Assembly: GCA_965200145.1 (NCBI GenBank)
Contig: CBDATG010000002.1
Span: 1 to 64,000 of the forward strand
DNA length: 64,000 nucleotides
Origin: CBDATG01 sp965200145
Lineage (GTDB): Bacteria; Chloroflexota; Dehalococcoidia; Lucifugimonadales; Lucifugimonadaceae
Direction of reading: 5' to 3'
Shown: positions 54,009 to 63,465 of the stretch, in pieces
Numbering within the stretch: position 1 is the stretch's first letter
Layout of the letters: each line of letters begins with the position of its first letter
Notes under the pieces: generated by a model
What the model was told of the DNA's origin: nothing
What the model saw: the letters and a program-made list of their open reading frames with translations, nothing else
Database searches by the model: none
Program-made: the position numbers and the translations under genes

Positions 54009-54995
54009 ATGGCAAACAATCACTTGGCCGTAGACGTACGGCAGGTTTCAAAGAACTACGGCAAGGTCGAGGCGCTGAAAAGTGTCGACTTGCAGGTTGA
54101 GCGAGGCACGGTCCTGGGTCTATTGGGACCCAACGGCGCTGGCAAAACCACTCTGGTTCGTATCCTCACCACGCTACTCAAGCCGACTTCCGGCAACGCT
54201 TACGTCATGGGCTTTGATGTCGTACGGCAGGCAAGACAGCTACGCTCATTTATCGGACTGGCTGGCCAGTCGGCTGCTGTAGACGAGGTGCTGACCGGGC
54301 GCGAGAACATTGAGATGGCGGCGCGCCTTTACCATCTGCCGCGTAAAACCATCAAGGCGCGCGCGGTGCAGTTGTTGGAGCAATTCGACCTAACAGACGC
54401 CGCCGACCGGTATGTCAAGGAATATTCCGGCGGCATGAGGCACCGTCTCGATCTGGCGGCTAGCTTGGTCGCGGACCCGCCAGTCATCCTGCTTGATGAA
54501 CCCACCACGGGATTAGACCCGCGTTCACGGTTAACGATGTGGGATGTCATTCGCGGACTGGTGCGTTCCGGAACCACCGTCTTGTTGACCACGCAGTACC
54601 TGGATGAAGCCGACACATTGGCCGACCGCATCACTGTCATTGACTTGGGAACCGTCATCGCAGAAGGCACTGCCGACGCGCTAAAGAGGCAATCCGGGAA
54701 CGAATTCATCGATGTGACAGTCGCCGACGGCGAAGAGCTAGGACGCGCCGGCGAAGTGTTGCAACGCTTCGCCAATGGCTCCGAGCCCGAGATCGACAGA
54801 GTTGCGCAGACGGCGTCATTGGGTGTTGTTGATGGCGCGACGATGTTGGCGCAGGTTGTCAGGGCACTGGACCAAGAAGGCATATCGATATCCAACTTGG
54901 CATTGCGCCAACCCACGTTGGACGATGTCTTCTTGGCACTGACAGGCAGAACTGCCGAGGCGGCGGCCAGTGAATCTACGGAGGATCAGGATTGA
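54009..54995 (+). CDS. ABC exporter ATP-binding protein, DrrA-like
   Basis: A 328-residue ATPase subunit from ATG 54009 (a GTG 33 bases earlier is possible). Walker A is GLLGPNGAGKTTLVRILTTL, the signature YSGGMRHRLDLAASLV, Walker B ILLDEPTTGLDPRSR and the switch region TTQYLDEADTLADR. The C-terminal extension with LRQPTLDDVFLALTG is the DrrA hallmark of drug and lipid exporters. It overlaps the permease start by four bases. Confidence 0.92.
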   Translation: MANNHLAVDVRQVSKNYGKVEALKSVDLQVERGTVLGLLGPNGAGKTTLVRILTTLLKPTSGNAYVMGFDVVRQARQLRSFIGLAGQSAAVDEVLTGRENIEMAARLYHLPRKTIKARAVQLLEQFDLTDAADRYVKEYSGGMRHRLDLAASLVADPPVILLDEPTTGLDPRSRLTMWDVIRGLVRSGTTVLLTTQYLDEADTLADRITVIDLGTVIAEGTADALKRQSGNEFIDVTVADGEELGRAGEVLQRFANGSEPEIDRVAQTASLGVVDGATMLAQVVRALDQEGISISNLALRQPTLDDVFLALTGRTAEAAASESTEDQD

Positions 54996-55825
54996 CAACT
55001 AAGCAGGAGTCAGCAGCACCGCCTAGCAGCCCGGACTCGGATGGCATGTTAGCAGACCTATCGGCCGAAATCCGGCACCTAGTGCCTGACACTCTAGCGA
55101 TGACTTGGCGTAACTTGGCGCGCTATCGGCGCTCACCCGAGCTGCTCATGTTCTCGACGATTTCGCCGATTATGTTCGTCCTGTTGTTCAACTATGTGTT
55201 TGGCGGCGCAATCCGAACGGGTGACCTGTCCTATATCAACTACCTCATACCCGGCATTCTCATACAGACGACTATCTTCGGGTCAACCAACACAGGTGTT
55301 GGGCTTGCAGACGATTTGCAAAAGGGCATGGTTGACCGCTACCGGTCTCTACCGATGTCCCGTTCTGCGGTCATCTCCGGCCGGATAATCGCCGACACTC
55401 TGGTCAACTTCTTCGTAGCGATATTGATGATCGGAGTTGGCGTCGCGATCGGGATGCGATTCAACGGTGGCTTCTGGCCGGCGGTAGCACTGCCGTTTAC
55501 GGTAGCGGGTTTCAGCTTCGGATTCTCATGGATGGCGGCACTCGTCGGATCCTCAGTCCGCAATGTTGAGTCTGCCAGCTCAGCTCTTTTTATGTTTGTC
55601 TTCCCGCTGACATTCATTAGCTCGGCGTTTGTTCCTGTAGCGACGATGCCCGGCTGGTTGCAACCATTCGCCGAAAACAACCCTGTGACGATTGCAGTCG
55701 ATTTAGGCCGCGCACTGTCTCAAGGCGGACCACTGGTATCTGATGCCATCTTGAGCTTGGCATGGGCTGCGGCGATGACCCTCGGCTTCGGTGCGCTCGC
55801 AGTGTGGCAGTATAAGCGGAATTAA
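54992..55825 (+). CDS. ABC-2 type permease, DrrB-like
   Basis: A 277-residue membrane protein with six helices, forming an exporter with the preceding ATPase. Marks are MTWRNLARYRRSPELLMFST, PIMFVLLFNYVFGGAI, GLADDLQKGMVDRYRSLPMS and SSAFVPVATMPGWLQPFAEN, the DrrB pattern. The start TTG 54992 overlaps the DrrA stop (ATTGA) and has GGAGG at 54980-54984, seven bases before it. The cargo is unknown. Confidence 0.9.
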   Translation: MTTKQESAAPPSSPDSDGMLADLSAEIRHLVPDTLAMTWRNLARYRRSPELLMFSTISPIMFVLLFNYVFGGAIRTGDLSYINYLIPGILIQTTIFGSTNTGVGLADDLQKGMVDRYRSLPMSRSAVISGRIIADTLVNFFVAILMIGVGVAIGMRFNGGFWPAVALPFTVAGFSFGFSWMAALVGSSVRNVESASSALFMFVFPLTFISSAFVPVATMPGWLQPFAENNPVTIAVDLGRALSQGGPLVSDAILSLAWAAAMTLGFGALAVWQYKRN

Positions 55826-56048
55826 CAAAGGGTCCATTGAATGAGCGCGGCGAGATTCGCCTGATCTGAGGTCCGAGTTATCTACCGACACGCGCATCAG
55901 ACTCGCGCGTCACGCCGCAATCTTGCTCCACCCACCCTAGTCGCATCACTGCGTCGTCCACCTAGACGCAGGTCACCGGCAGAGGGATTGCCGTGTTAAC
56001 CTACATTGCATCCTTTCCCAAATCCCCTGTTCATTCGTGTAGGTAGCT

Positions 56049-57164
56049 ATGAAGATCATTGACGTTCGGACCACTGCTGTTTTCAATCCGGACGCGTCAC
56101 ACTATCAGGACGCGACCATGGCGCCACCTTCGCCAGGTGCAAAGGGCAGGTCGACAGTGTTCGTCCACATCGACACCGATGAGGGGTTCTCTGGTTTCAG
56201 CTATCTCAACGCCCCATCTGCTGTACGGTCGCTAATCTCTTCAGAGTTGAAGCCGCTGTTAATGGGAAAGGACCCGTTCGACACCGAGAGGCTGTGGACA
56301 GACATGTTCTGGAAGGTACGTGGTTACGGACGCAAGGGGTTGGCGTTTCAAGCGATATCGGGTATCGATGTGGCATTGTGGGACATCAAAGGCAAGGCTC
56401 TCGGACAACCGCTGTATCGGATTCTCGGTGCGGCTCACGAAAGCGTTCCCGTTTACGGCAGCGGCGGATGGACCCATTTCACAACGGAGGAGCTGGTCGC
56501 AGAACAGACGGGCTACGTTGAGATGGGTTTCCCACGAGTGAAGATGAAAGTAGGTAAAGACTTTGGGATGGATGAACGCGCCGATATCGAACGTGTCGAG
56601 GCGGTACGCAAGGCAGTAGGCGATGACGTCGAAATCTTCATCGATGCGAACAATGGCTACTACGCGAAGCAGGCAATCCGCATGTCGCGTGAGTTCGAGG
56701 CGTTTGGTGTCGCTTGGTTTGAGGAGCCGGTCCTGGCAGACGACATTGACGGTTTGGCAGCGGTGTCGCGTGCGACAAATATCCCAGTCGCCACCGGCGA
56801 GCACGAGTACACGAAGTACGGATTCAAGGATTTGATTGCTCGTGGCGGAGCAGACATTGTGCAGCCAGATATCGGACGCGTCGGCGGTGTCACGGAATGG
56901 ATGAAGGTGTCGCACCTTGCCCATGCTTTCAACCTGCCGGTCGCGCCTCATGCCTACTCGCTTTTGCATCTGCACTGCACAATGGCGACACCGAACCTGA
57001 AAGTGGTTGAGATCCTGGGTGCAGAGATGGAGCAGTGGGACTTCCTGTTTGAGGAAGTGCCACGGCCGGTGAACGGGCAGTGGAAGCCGTTCGACCACAA
57101 ACCGGGCATTGGGTTGGAACCAAACCCGAAGACGATCAGTGACCACGCCGTAGATTCACATTGA
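56049..57164 (+). CDS. Enolase-superfamily (mandelate racemase type) acid-sugar dehydratase
   Basis: A 371-residue enzyme, the second enolase-superfamily member here and clearly different from the 42633 one. It has the Lys-x-Lys base (RVKMKVG) of the mandelate racemase branch, metal ligands in IFIDANNGY (Asp), AWFEEPVLADD (Glu) and VATGEHEYT (Glu), and the His of APHAYSLLH. The Asp-His pairing suggests a dehydratase or racemase on an acid sugar. The 223-base spacer upstream has a six-base-pair inverted repeat (ACGCGC/GCGCGT) near 55890-55910 and no clear promoter. An SDR follows 51 bases later. Confidence 0.9.
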   Translation: MKIIDVRTTAVFNPDASHYQDATMAPPSPGAKGRSTVFVHIDTDEGFSGFSYLNAPSAVRSLISSELKPLLMGKDPFDTERLWTDMFWKVRGYGRKGLAFQAISGIDVALWDIKGKALGQPLYRILGAAHESVPVYGSGGWTHFTTEELVAEQTGYVEMGFPRVKMKVGKDFGMDERADIERVEAVRKAVGDDVEIFIDANNGYYAKQAIRMSREFEAFGVAWFEEPVLADDIDGLAAVSRATNIPVATGEHEYTKYGFKDLIARGGADIVQPDIGRVGGVTEWMKVSHLAHAFNLPVAPHAYSLLHLHCTMATPNLKVVEILGAEMEQWDFLFEEVPRPVNGQWKPFDHKPGIGLEPNPKTISDHAVDSH

Positions 57165-57215
57165 TATGCAGGATTATCCTGAGTATCTATGTGAGTTCCA
57201 AGCCGAGGTGATGTC

Positions 57216-57974
57216 ATGAACGGATCAAGACTGGCAGGTAAGGTTGCAATCGTCACAGGTGGCGCATCTGGGATCGGCGAGTCGACGACGCGGGTATTTG
57301 TGCGCGAGGGTGCCAAGGTAGTCATCGGCGATATCGATGAGGCCCGTGGCAACCAGCTGGCATCTGAGCTGGGGGATGATGCAGTGTTTCAACCTCTTGA
57401 CGTTACGAGCGAATCGGCTTGGGAATCTGCCGTGGAGGTGGCGACATCCCGCTGGGACAGATTAGACATCGTAGTTAACAATGCGGGAATGTCGGGAGCG
57501 AAGGGCCGTCCTGTAGTTGAAGACGTGGTGCTAGACGATTGGAATGATGTGTTCGCGGTCAATTCGACCGGGGTGATGCTTGGGACGCGAGCTGGTATCG
57601 CGGCGATGCGAAAGACTGGCGGCGGTTCGATAGTCAATGTTTCTTCGATCTTTGGCATTGTTGGCAGTCGCGCTGGTGCCGCCTATCACGCTTCGAAAGG
57701 AGCGGCGCGAACTTTCTCGAAGGCCGCTGCGGTGCAGTACGCCAAGGACAATATCCGAGTTAATTCTGTGCATCCGGGTTTCACGGATACCCCTATGACG
57801 CTCGACATCCACTCGGACCCGGAGGTCCACGAGTTCCGCGTGGGAATGACACCGTTGGGTCGTCTCGGACTGCCAGACGACATAGCGAACGGCATTCTGT
57901 ATCTCGCGTCTGACGAGTCGTCTTGGGTGACGGGCATCGAACTCGTGATAGACGGAGGCGAGACAGCCTGGTGA
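57216..57974 (+). CDS. Short-chain dehydrogenase/reductase
   Basis: A 252-residue NAD(P)-dependent oxidoreductase. The glycine motif is TGGASGIGE, then IVVNNAGMSGA, the catalytic Ser region SIVNVSSIFG, the YHASKGAARTF Tyr-x3-Lys pair and HPGFTDTPM; it ends with SWVTGIELVIDGGETAW. An acidic residue after the second strand (IGDIDEARG) favours NAD over NADP. It probably acts with the adjacent dehydratase in one catabolic route; this is inferred from position. Confidence 0.9.
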   Translation: MNGSRLAGKVAIVTGGASGIGESTTRVFVREGAKVVIGDIDEARGNQLASELGDDAVFQPLDVTSESAWESAVEVATSRWDRLDIVVNNAGMSGAKGRPVVEDVVLDDWNDVFAVNSTGVMLGTRAGIAAMRKTGGGSIVNVSSIFGIVGSRAGAAYHASKGAARTFSKAAAVQYAKDNIRVNSVHPGFTDTPMTLDIHSDPEVHEFRVGMTPLGRLGLPDDIANGILYLASDESSWVTGIELVIDGGETAW

Positions 57975-57993
57975 GCTCGTCCTCGGACCGCGA

Positions 57994-60012
57994 TTAGCGA
58001 ATCAACGAGCTTCCGCGGAACCTCTTGTCGACAGCTGTTGCTGCCGCCGAGTCAACGAAACGTCGCACGACGGCCGGATCGACATCTAGAAGGTGCGCGA
58101 TGCAATGTGGAATGTCGTACAGACGGGCACCAATATTCGTTCTTGCCGGCCGAGGACGATGTTCTGAGTTGCTAGGTATGACGGTAGTCAAGACAAGGTT
58201 AGCGGTATGCGTGGGCGCGTCTTCTTCAATGTTCCCGTGGTCTGACGTAACGATCATGTGGACACCCTCCTTCGCCGCCACATGTCTTAGCTTGAGTAAT
58301 GCCTCACACGTCACGCAATAAGCGGAGATGGCAGCCTCCCAGTGCCTCGGCAACAGGTGCCCGATCATGTCAGGGGCGGCCAGGTTGCACATCATCAGCC
58401 TGTGAGTCTCCTTAGTCATGGCTTCGGAGACGCGTTCGACGACCTCGCCAGTTTTCATAGCGGGAACCTTGTAGAAATCGGAGTCTGAGAAGACACCTTC
58501 GCTTGCGGCGGCTGATGGCGTGATCCACCGAACCTCGGAATCGACGCACTTAGGGGATTCGCGGCCGCCGCGAATGAAGAATCCCATGTGGGATGCCTTG
58601 ACCGACTCGGCGGCAAGAAAGTAAGTGCTGCCACCGCCCACGATTTGCTCCCACGCGTTAATAAAGTTGAGGGCGTGCGGCTCAGTGGGGAACGCGACTT
58701 GAACTCCGTGGTGCTTCGTAAACTCTGCATCGTATTCTGCGATCGCGCACAGGTTTAAGCGCAGGTCGTCGCGCAGCCAGTTCATGCTCCAAGGCCTGCC
58801 ACGGAGACTGGACTCGCGTTGCAAGTAATCCCGGGCATTAGAAAGGGATGCGGTGACGGCGCGCTGACGGTCTGACCTGAAATTGAGGTTGATGAACGCA
58901 TCACCGCTTGAGACGGTTGGAGGCTCGTGTCCGTCGGCGTGCACCACGATTGGCGGGGTATCAGCGTCTGTGCCGCCTCGGTCGTGGACCTCAGCAACAA
59001 GTGAGCGCACATCGTCGATGTCGCGTGCGGGTGTCCCTCGGCCTTCTGTCAGTAGCAGATAGTTTGCCTCGGCACAGTCCTCACGGTAGTCTCGGTCCAT
59101 AGCGATTGACCTACCAATGACCCACGCGAGCGATTCCTCAGCGTCATATCTGGCAAGGAGTCTGGATAGTTCGCCGAGGTACCCGCCTCTCGCACCATCG
59201 AGTCTCAATGATCCGGTAGCGGGGGCATCCCGACCGTCGAGTATTGCTTGCAACCTGACAGTCGATGGAGGAAGATTCAACCTCACGAATACCAGCTCAA
59301 GCATGGCTTCAAAGTGTTCCCAAGCTGAATGGACGCGGCCGTCCGAGCCGGTCATACCCGAGAGCAAGAAGCAGATGTTGACATTGCCCGCATGCGTGAC
59401 CGTCTGGGAAATCACATCTCTGATCGCGGCGTTCTCATAGAACGACCCGTCGTGTACGGACTGGGATATGGTGAGAGGAATCTGAGGTGCGAGTGTGAAG
59501 TTTCCTATCTGCTGGTGTCCGGTTTCGGAGTTTCCTTGCACGGGTGGGTCAACATCCTCATAGCCTACCCAGATGCCAGATGCAAACGTTGGGAATGTCA
59601 GGTTTTGGTTAACAACGCGCGACCACTGCGGAACTTCCGCGGCCCACGGGATGTATCGGTACGTTTCACCGACGGTTGACCATGCCGACTGCAACTCGTC
59701 TGACAGACCTACGAAGTTCTTTGTCTGGTGACACCTGTTGACGATATCTCCAATACGCAGCACGCTTTTGGTATCTCCGTCAGGCGCGACCAGTTCGATC
59801 CAACGCGGCACCACCGCCATTAGTTCGATCAGTTGTCGATCGATCTCATCGGACGGACAGGCTTCAGCGACTGCTCGTTGCACGGCGAGCCTTGACGCAG
59901 GTTTGAGTTGGTCCCTAACGCGTTCTGCCATTTCCCTAACGCGATCGGGCGCGTATCCCAGTCCGTCGGTCACGACCAACAGAACGCGCGAATCATTGCT
60001 GTGTTCGGTCAC
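57994..60012 (-). CDS. Divergent phosphoglycerate mutase (iPGM/GpmI-like) with a large insertion
   Basis: A 672-residue alkaline-phosphatase-superfamily protein, against about 510 for normal GpmI. It keeps the metal Asp in LLVVTDGLG (about 16), the phospho-serine in GNSETGHQQIGN (about 162), LLSGMTGSDGRVHS, AILDGRDAPATGS, GRSIAMDRDYRED, LNFRSDRQRAVTAS, DMIGHLLPRHWEAAI and TSDHGNIEE. The Asp-to-Ser distance is about 146 residues where about 50 is normal, so roughly 95 residues are inserted there. Substrate-site wording differs too (SETGH for SEVGH). GTG 60012 overlaps the DUF192 stop (GTGA) with GGAG eight bases before it. It may be a true iPGM or a phosphatase/mutase for another substrate. 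Confidence 0.75.
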   Translation of the reverse strand: MTEHSNDSRVLLVVTDGLGYAPDRVREMAERVRDQLKPASRLAVQRAVAEACPSDEIDRQLIELMAVVPRWIELVAPDGDTKSVLRIGDIVNRCHQTKNFVGLSDELQSAWSTVGETYRYIPWAAEVPQWSRVVNQNLTFPTFASGIWVGYEDVDPPVQGNSETGHQQIGNFTLAPQIPLTISQSVHDGSFYENAAIRDVISQTVTHAGNVNICFLLSGMTGSDGRVHSAWEHFEAMLELVFVRLNLPPSTVRLQAILDGRDAPATGSLRLDGARGGYLGELSRLLARYDAEESLAWVIGRSIAMDRDYREDCAEANYLLLTEGRGTPARDIDDVRSLVAEVHDRGGTDADTPPIVVHADGHEPPTVSSGDAFINLNFRSDRQRAVTASLSNARDYLQRESSLRGRPWSMNWLRDDLRLNLCAIAEYDAEFTKHHGVQVAFPTEPHALNFINAWEQIVGGGSTYFLAAESVKASHMGFFIRGGRESPKCVDSEVRWITPSAAASEGVFSDSDFYKVPAMKTGEVVERVSEAMTKETHRLMMCNLAAPDMIGHLLPRHWEAAISAYCVTCEALLKLRHVAAKEGVHMIVTSDHGNIEEDAPTHTANLVLTTVIPSNSEHRPRPARTNIGARLYDIPHCIAHLLDVDPAVVRRFVDSAAATAVDKRFRGSSLIR

Positions 60013-60911
60013 CAGCTGAACTCCAATTCGTGGAAGTTTCCCAACGGGATACCGACTCGGTCCAGCCAACCTGACGGAAGCTCAAGGGCGTAGAGAGCTG
60101 GCGTTTTGGTGCCGTACCGTCCTGACTCGCTGACGCACTTTGTGTGCCACTCCGTGTTGTCTGCACCTGCAGGACGCGGGCACGGCGACATGCTTAGGGC
60201 ATCAACGGCCCGCTTCTCGCTATTCAGGTAGATGATGTCGAGCGGCACGTAGGTGTTGTACATCCAGAACCCGTGAGTAGACTCGGAGCTGAATTCAAAC
60301 AACATGCCGGTATTGTCAGGGACTGACGACCTACACATGAGTCCCTGCCCGCGTTCAACAGGGTCGTCGGCGAGCTCGGCATCAATCCGTAGTTCAATGT
60401 CCCGGTATCGAAGCGTGAGGGCAAACGTCGACAATCGATTCGGGACTGTTAGGTCGTCGCAGTCGTCGTTGTTGATGAAGTGGCTAGTCTCAGGAGGCAC
60501 GGTTGGATCGGGTAACGATGTTGGAGTAGGAGTGGCCCAGACTGGTTCGGGATTAGGTGATGGCGTTGCGGTAGGTGAAGCAGTCGGAATGGGAGTGGTC
60601 GTCGGGACCTGAGTCGGTATCGGAGTTGTTGTAGCCGCAGGTGGGCGCGTCGGAACTGGCGTCGGGGTCGGGTCGGGCGCAGACGTTGGTGAGGGCGCTA
60701 CGGGCGCGGAGACAGTCGCAGGGAGGGATGTTGGCGTTAATCGCGGCGTAGTAACCACGATTTGGGTAACAGTCGGGGTTTTCGTAGTCGTGGACAATTC
60801 GATCGTCGCGGTTTGCACGTTTTCGTCACTAGTACATGCCAAGGGCACTAAAACCAAGCTGCATGACCAGAACGCGGCCGCGCCGTGCAGGAGGACCCGG
60901 CGCGTGATCAA
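60009..60911 (-). CDS. DUF192 lipoprotein with a Thr/Pro-rich linker
   Basis: A 300-residue surface lipoprotein. A signal peptide ends in the lipobox PLAC (Cys26), followed by about 115 residues of Pro/Thr/Ala-rich linker, then a DUF192 domain (about 165-300): DPVERGQGLMCRSSVPDNTG, MLFEFSSESTHGFWMYNTYV and PLDIIYLNSEKRAVDALSMS. Family function is not established; some members are secreted. It starts at TTG 60911, overlapping the ispH stop by four bases, and its own stop overlaps the iPGM-like start, so three genes are translationally linked. Confidence 0.85.
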   Translation of the reverse strand: MITRRVLLHGAAAFWSCSLVLVPLACTSDENVQTATIELSTTTKTPTVTQIVVTTPRLTPTSLPATVSAPVAPSPTSAPDPTPTPVPTRPPAATTTPIPTQVPTTTPIPTASPTATPSPNPEPVWATPTPTSLPDPTVPPETSHFINNDDCDDLTVPNRLSTFALTLRYRDIELRIDAELADDPVERGQGLMCRSSVPDNTGMLFEFSSESTHGFWMYNTYVPLDIIYLNSEKRAVDALSMSPCPRPAGADNTEWHTKCVSESGRYGTKTPALYALELPSGWLDRVGIPLGNFHELEFSW

Positions 60912-61891
60912 GTTAACGTGGTTCCGGAGAACGTGAAATCAGCCTCTTCAGCGACCCTTCGTAGGGGCCTCGGTAGGCTGAACGTCACGGGTGCTTCGCC
61001 TGGTCCGACGCGCTTAACCTCGTCGTGGGGGATTGCGTCGATCACCGCCATCACGGCCTTCTCCGGTGTCGATGCTCCCGATGTGATGCCGACTCGTGTC
61101 TTGCCGCGCGTCCATTCAGACCGCAGGTCTTCAGGCCCGTTGATAAGATAAGCGTCTACCCCCTCAGCTTCTGCTACTTCTTTGAGACGGTTGCAATTGG
61201 AGCTATTCTCCGCTCCTATAACCAATACGATGTCTGACATCTTGGCTAGCTCCGTCGCGGCGGTCTGGCGGTTTGTTGTCGCGTAGCAGATGTCGTTGCG
61301 GATCACGGACTTTGGGAATCGTTGCTTTATTCGATCAATGGCATCAGCGGTGTCCCTGACGGATAGCGTCGTCTGCGTTAGCACCGCCAATTCTGAGCTC
61401 GGGTCCCAGTCTGGCAGGTCATTGCGATAACGTTCGTCATATACGAACATGTCGGCCTGTCCCGTCGTTCCGATCACTTCCTGGTGTCCGCGATGACCGA
61501 CTAGGATCACCTTCTTGCCCTCGCGCGAGAACTTCTGTGCCTCGTTGTGTACGCGGGTTACGAGTGGGCAGGTTGCGTCCAAGACGGTGATGTTGCGTTG
61601 ACGTGCCTCTTCGTAGTCGCTTGGCGGCGATCCATGAGCTGAGAACACTGCCACCGCGCCCTCTGGAATGTCCGCCACGCGTTCCCGCGTAACGGCACCT
61701 CGACTCTCAACATCTGCGACGACGGTCGGGTTGTGAACAATCTCATGCTTGATGTAAACCGGTGGTCCGTAGCGTTTCAGTGCCAGCTCGACGATGCCAA
61801 TGGCAAGGTCCACGCCAGCGCAGAATCCTCTGGGGCGGGCTAGCAGTATCTGGACCGGCTCGCCATCCGAGATTTCTGAGTCTGCATGCAT
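60908..61891 (-). CDS. ispH: 4-hydroxy-3-methylbut-2-enyl diphosphate reductase
   Basis: Last enzyme of the MEP isoprenoid pathway, a [4Fe-4S] reductase making IPP and DMAPP. In 327 residues the cluster cysteines are in RPRGFCAGVDLAI, LDATCPLVTRVHNEA and VIRNDICYATTNRQ, with the substrate His in VGHRGHQEVIGTTGQ and ENSSNCNRLKEVAE following. AGGAG lies nine bases before ATG 61891. It heads the ispH, DUF192, iPGM-like run. Confidence 0.96.
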   Translation of the reverse strand: MHADSEISDGEPVQILLARPRGFCAGVDLAIGIVELALKRYGPPVYIKHEIVHNPTVVADVESRGAVTRERVADIPEGAVAVFSAHGSPPSDYEEARQRNITVLDATCPLVTRVHNEAQKFSREGKKVILVGHRGHQEVIGTTGQADMFVYDERYRNDLPDWDPSSELAVLTQTTLSVRDTADAIDRIKQRFPKSVIRNDICYATTNRQTAATELAKMSDIVLVIGAENSSNCNRLKEVAEAEGVDAYLINGPEDLRSEWTRGKTRVGITSGASTPEKAVMAVIDAIPHDEVKRVGPGEAPVTFSLPRPLRRVAEEADFTFSGTTLT

Positions 61892-61930
61892 GTGCGATTT
61901 CTCCTAGCTAGCCGACCGTACCGGACTACA

Positions 61931-63298
61931 TCAGCGCATTCGCACAATCGCGAAGAGCATCAGCCCTGCTAGGAAGAGGGAGATGGATGCCAGGGAGATG
62001 AGCAGGTTGTAGCCGAGGAAGTCAATGCCGATCTCCTGCCCTCGGCTGTTCAGCACGCCGATGCCGAATCCGCTCGTGCGTCCGACGATGGCCCCTACAA
62101 GGGACGATATTCCTAGCATTCCAAGGTCTCTGGCAGCGGTGGTTTGTCGAACAAGGTCGTTTGCAAGGGCGAGGCCGACCGCTAGGTTCAATCCCACGGA
62201 CATACCGATCGTCACGGCCGGTACCACTAGAAGCGCCAAGGTGTTGAACACGAGCAACATCGCCATCCCGATAGCCCCGATGATGCCGCCAGTGAGCAGA
62301 ATTGCACCGCGTCCGACGCGATCTGACAGTTTGCCGGCCGGGTAGACTGTCGCAGCTGCTCCGATGACGATGGCAATGATGATGATGTTGGCACCCTGCG
62401 CAGGGTTCTCAAGTCCAACTACGTCTTGCAGGAAGAACAACGCATTGATTTGGATCGACGACTGTGATGCGAGCATCACAGCAGTGGCGGCGAGGAATCC
62501 GTAGAAGAGCTTGCGGTTTACACGTTGCGCTTGGGTTACTTGGTCAACAGTGTGCGTTGGGTCTGCCGTCGCCGATTGGGCTCTAGCTGCTCGCGACGGT
62601 GGCGAACGAAGTGCCAAAAGCGTGTACACAGAGGTGGCGAAAAGTGTGCCGGCCATGACGGCGATTGCGTACCACATCCAGTGCGGAGCGTCAATCGGGT
62701 CGTACAGCGACATCAGCTGCGTTACGGCGACACCGACGAATCCCGCGCCTAGCAATCGCATCAGGTTCAACATGCCAGATGCCCTGCCACGGTCACTGGC
62801 ATTGACATGGTCGATAATCAGGGCGTTTGCAGGACCTTGTGCGATGTTACCGGTGAGCTGGATCAGTAGAGTAACGACGAGCACCATGATGAACGAACTG
62901 ACGAAACCCAGCATTAGGGTCGACGCACACATGCCCATGAGGCCGACGACAACAAATGGGAGTCTCTTGGATCCCGAATCACTCTTGGAGTTGACATTGT
63001 CGGATACGAGACCTGCTAGCGGTTGAACTACTGCAACCACGCCAAGCCCTGCCAGCGAGATTAGGGCGAGGAGCGAGTTCTTGTCGAGTGCCAATCCGAA
63101 GATAGCGATCGATTCGTTTTCGATCACATCGAGTATCTTGAACTGCAACACTACACTTCCAAGGGCGATCCAGACACCTGCCATTCCGAAGGCGTAGACG
63201 CTGAGGTTGAAGATGCTTTCGGAACCGAGAGAGATGCGATGCCCGACATGAGCTCGCACATCAAACAGGCGCAGGATGCTGGTGCGACTTCGTGCCAC
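61931..63298 (-). CDS. MFS transporter
   Basis: A 455-residue carrier with about 12 hydrophobic segments. The loop after helix 2 is VQPLAGLVSDNVNSKSDSGS, and the second copy is PAGKLSDRVGRGAILLTGGI, a clear motif A. ANALIIDHVNASDRGRASGM resembles sugar/cation (GPH or sucrose-like) carriers. The central loop is basic. It starts at GTG 63298. Its stop lies 39 bases before ispH starts, so it may lead that operon. Confidence 0.85.
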   Translation of the reverse strand: MARSRTSILRLFDVRAHVGHRISLGSESIFNLSVYAFGMAGVWIALGSVVLQFKILDVIENESIAIFGLALDKNSLLALISLAGLGVVAVVQPLAGLVSDNVNSKSDSGSKRLPFVVVGLMGMCASTLMLGFVSSFIMVLVVTLLIQLTGNIAQGPANALIIDHVNASDRGRASGMLNLMRLLGAGFVGVAVTQLMSLYDPIDAPHWMWYAIAVMAGTLFATSVYTLLALRSPPSRAARAQSATADPTHTVDQVTQAQRVNRKLFYGFLAATAVMLASQSSIQINALFFLQDVVGLENPAQGANIIIIAIVIGAAATVYPAGKLSDRVGRGAILLTGGIIGAIGMAMLLVFNTLALLVVPAVTIGMSVGLNLAVGLALANDLVRQTTAARDLGMLGISSLVGAIVGRTSGFGIGVLNSRGQEIGIDFLGYNLLISLASISLFLAGLMLFAIVRMR

Positions 63299-63465
63299 GT
63301 TAAATACTGGTCATCGGGCTATCGGCGATACGAGTCACAGGTGAGGCGGACTCTCCGATTACGATGTTAATGCGCGATGGTTTTGCCGATGTGATGCCTG
63401 CGAAAATACGAGGCGCGACTCACGCAGTGGATCCAACGCTTACTTAAACTCGGGAGGTATTGCAG

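Noticed and set aside
56259..57146. 295-codon minus-strand frame
   Set aside because: Antisense shadow of the enolase-superfamily gene; its Cys/His/Arg-rich content is typical of an antisense reading.
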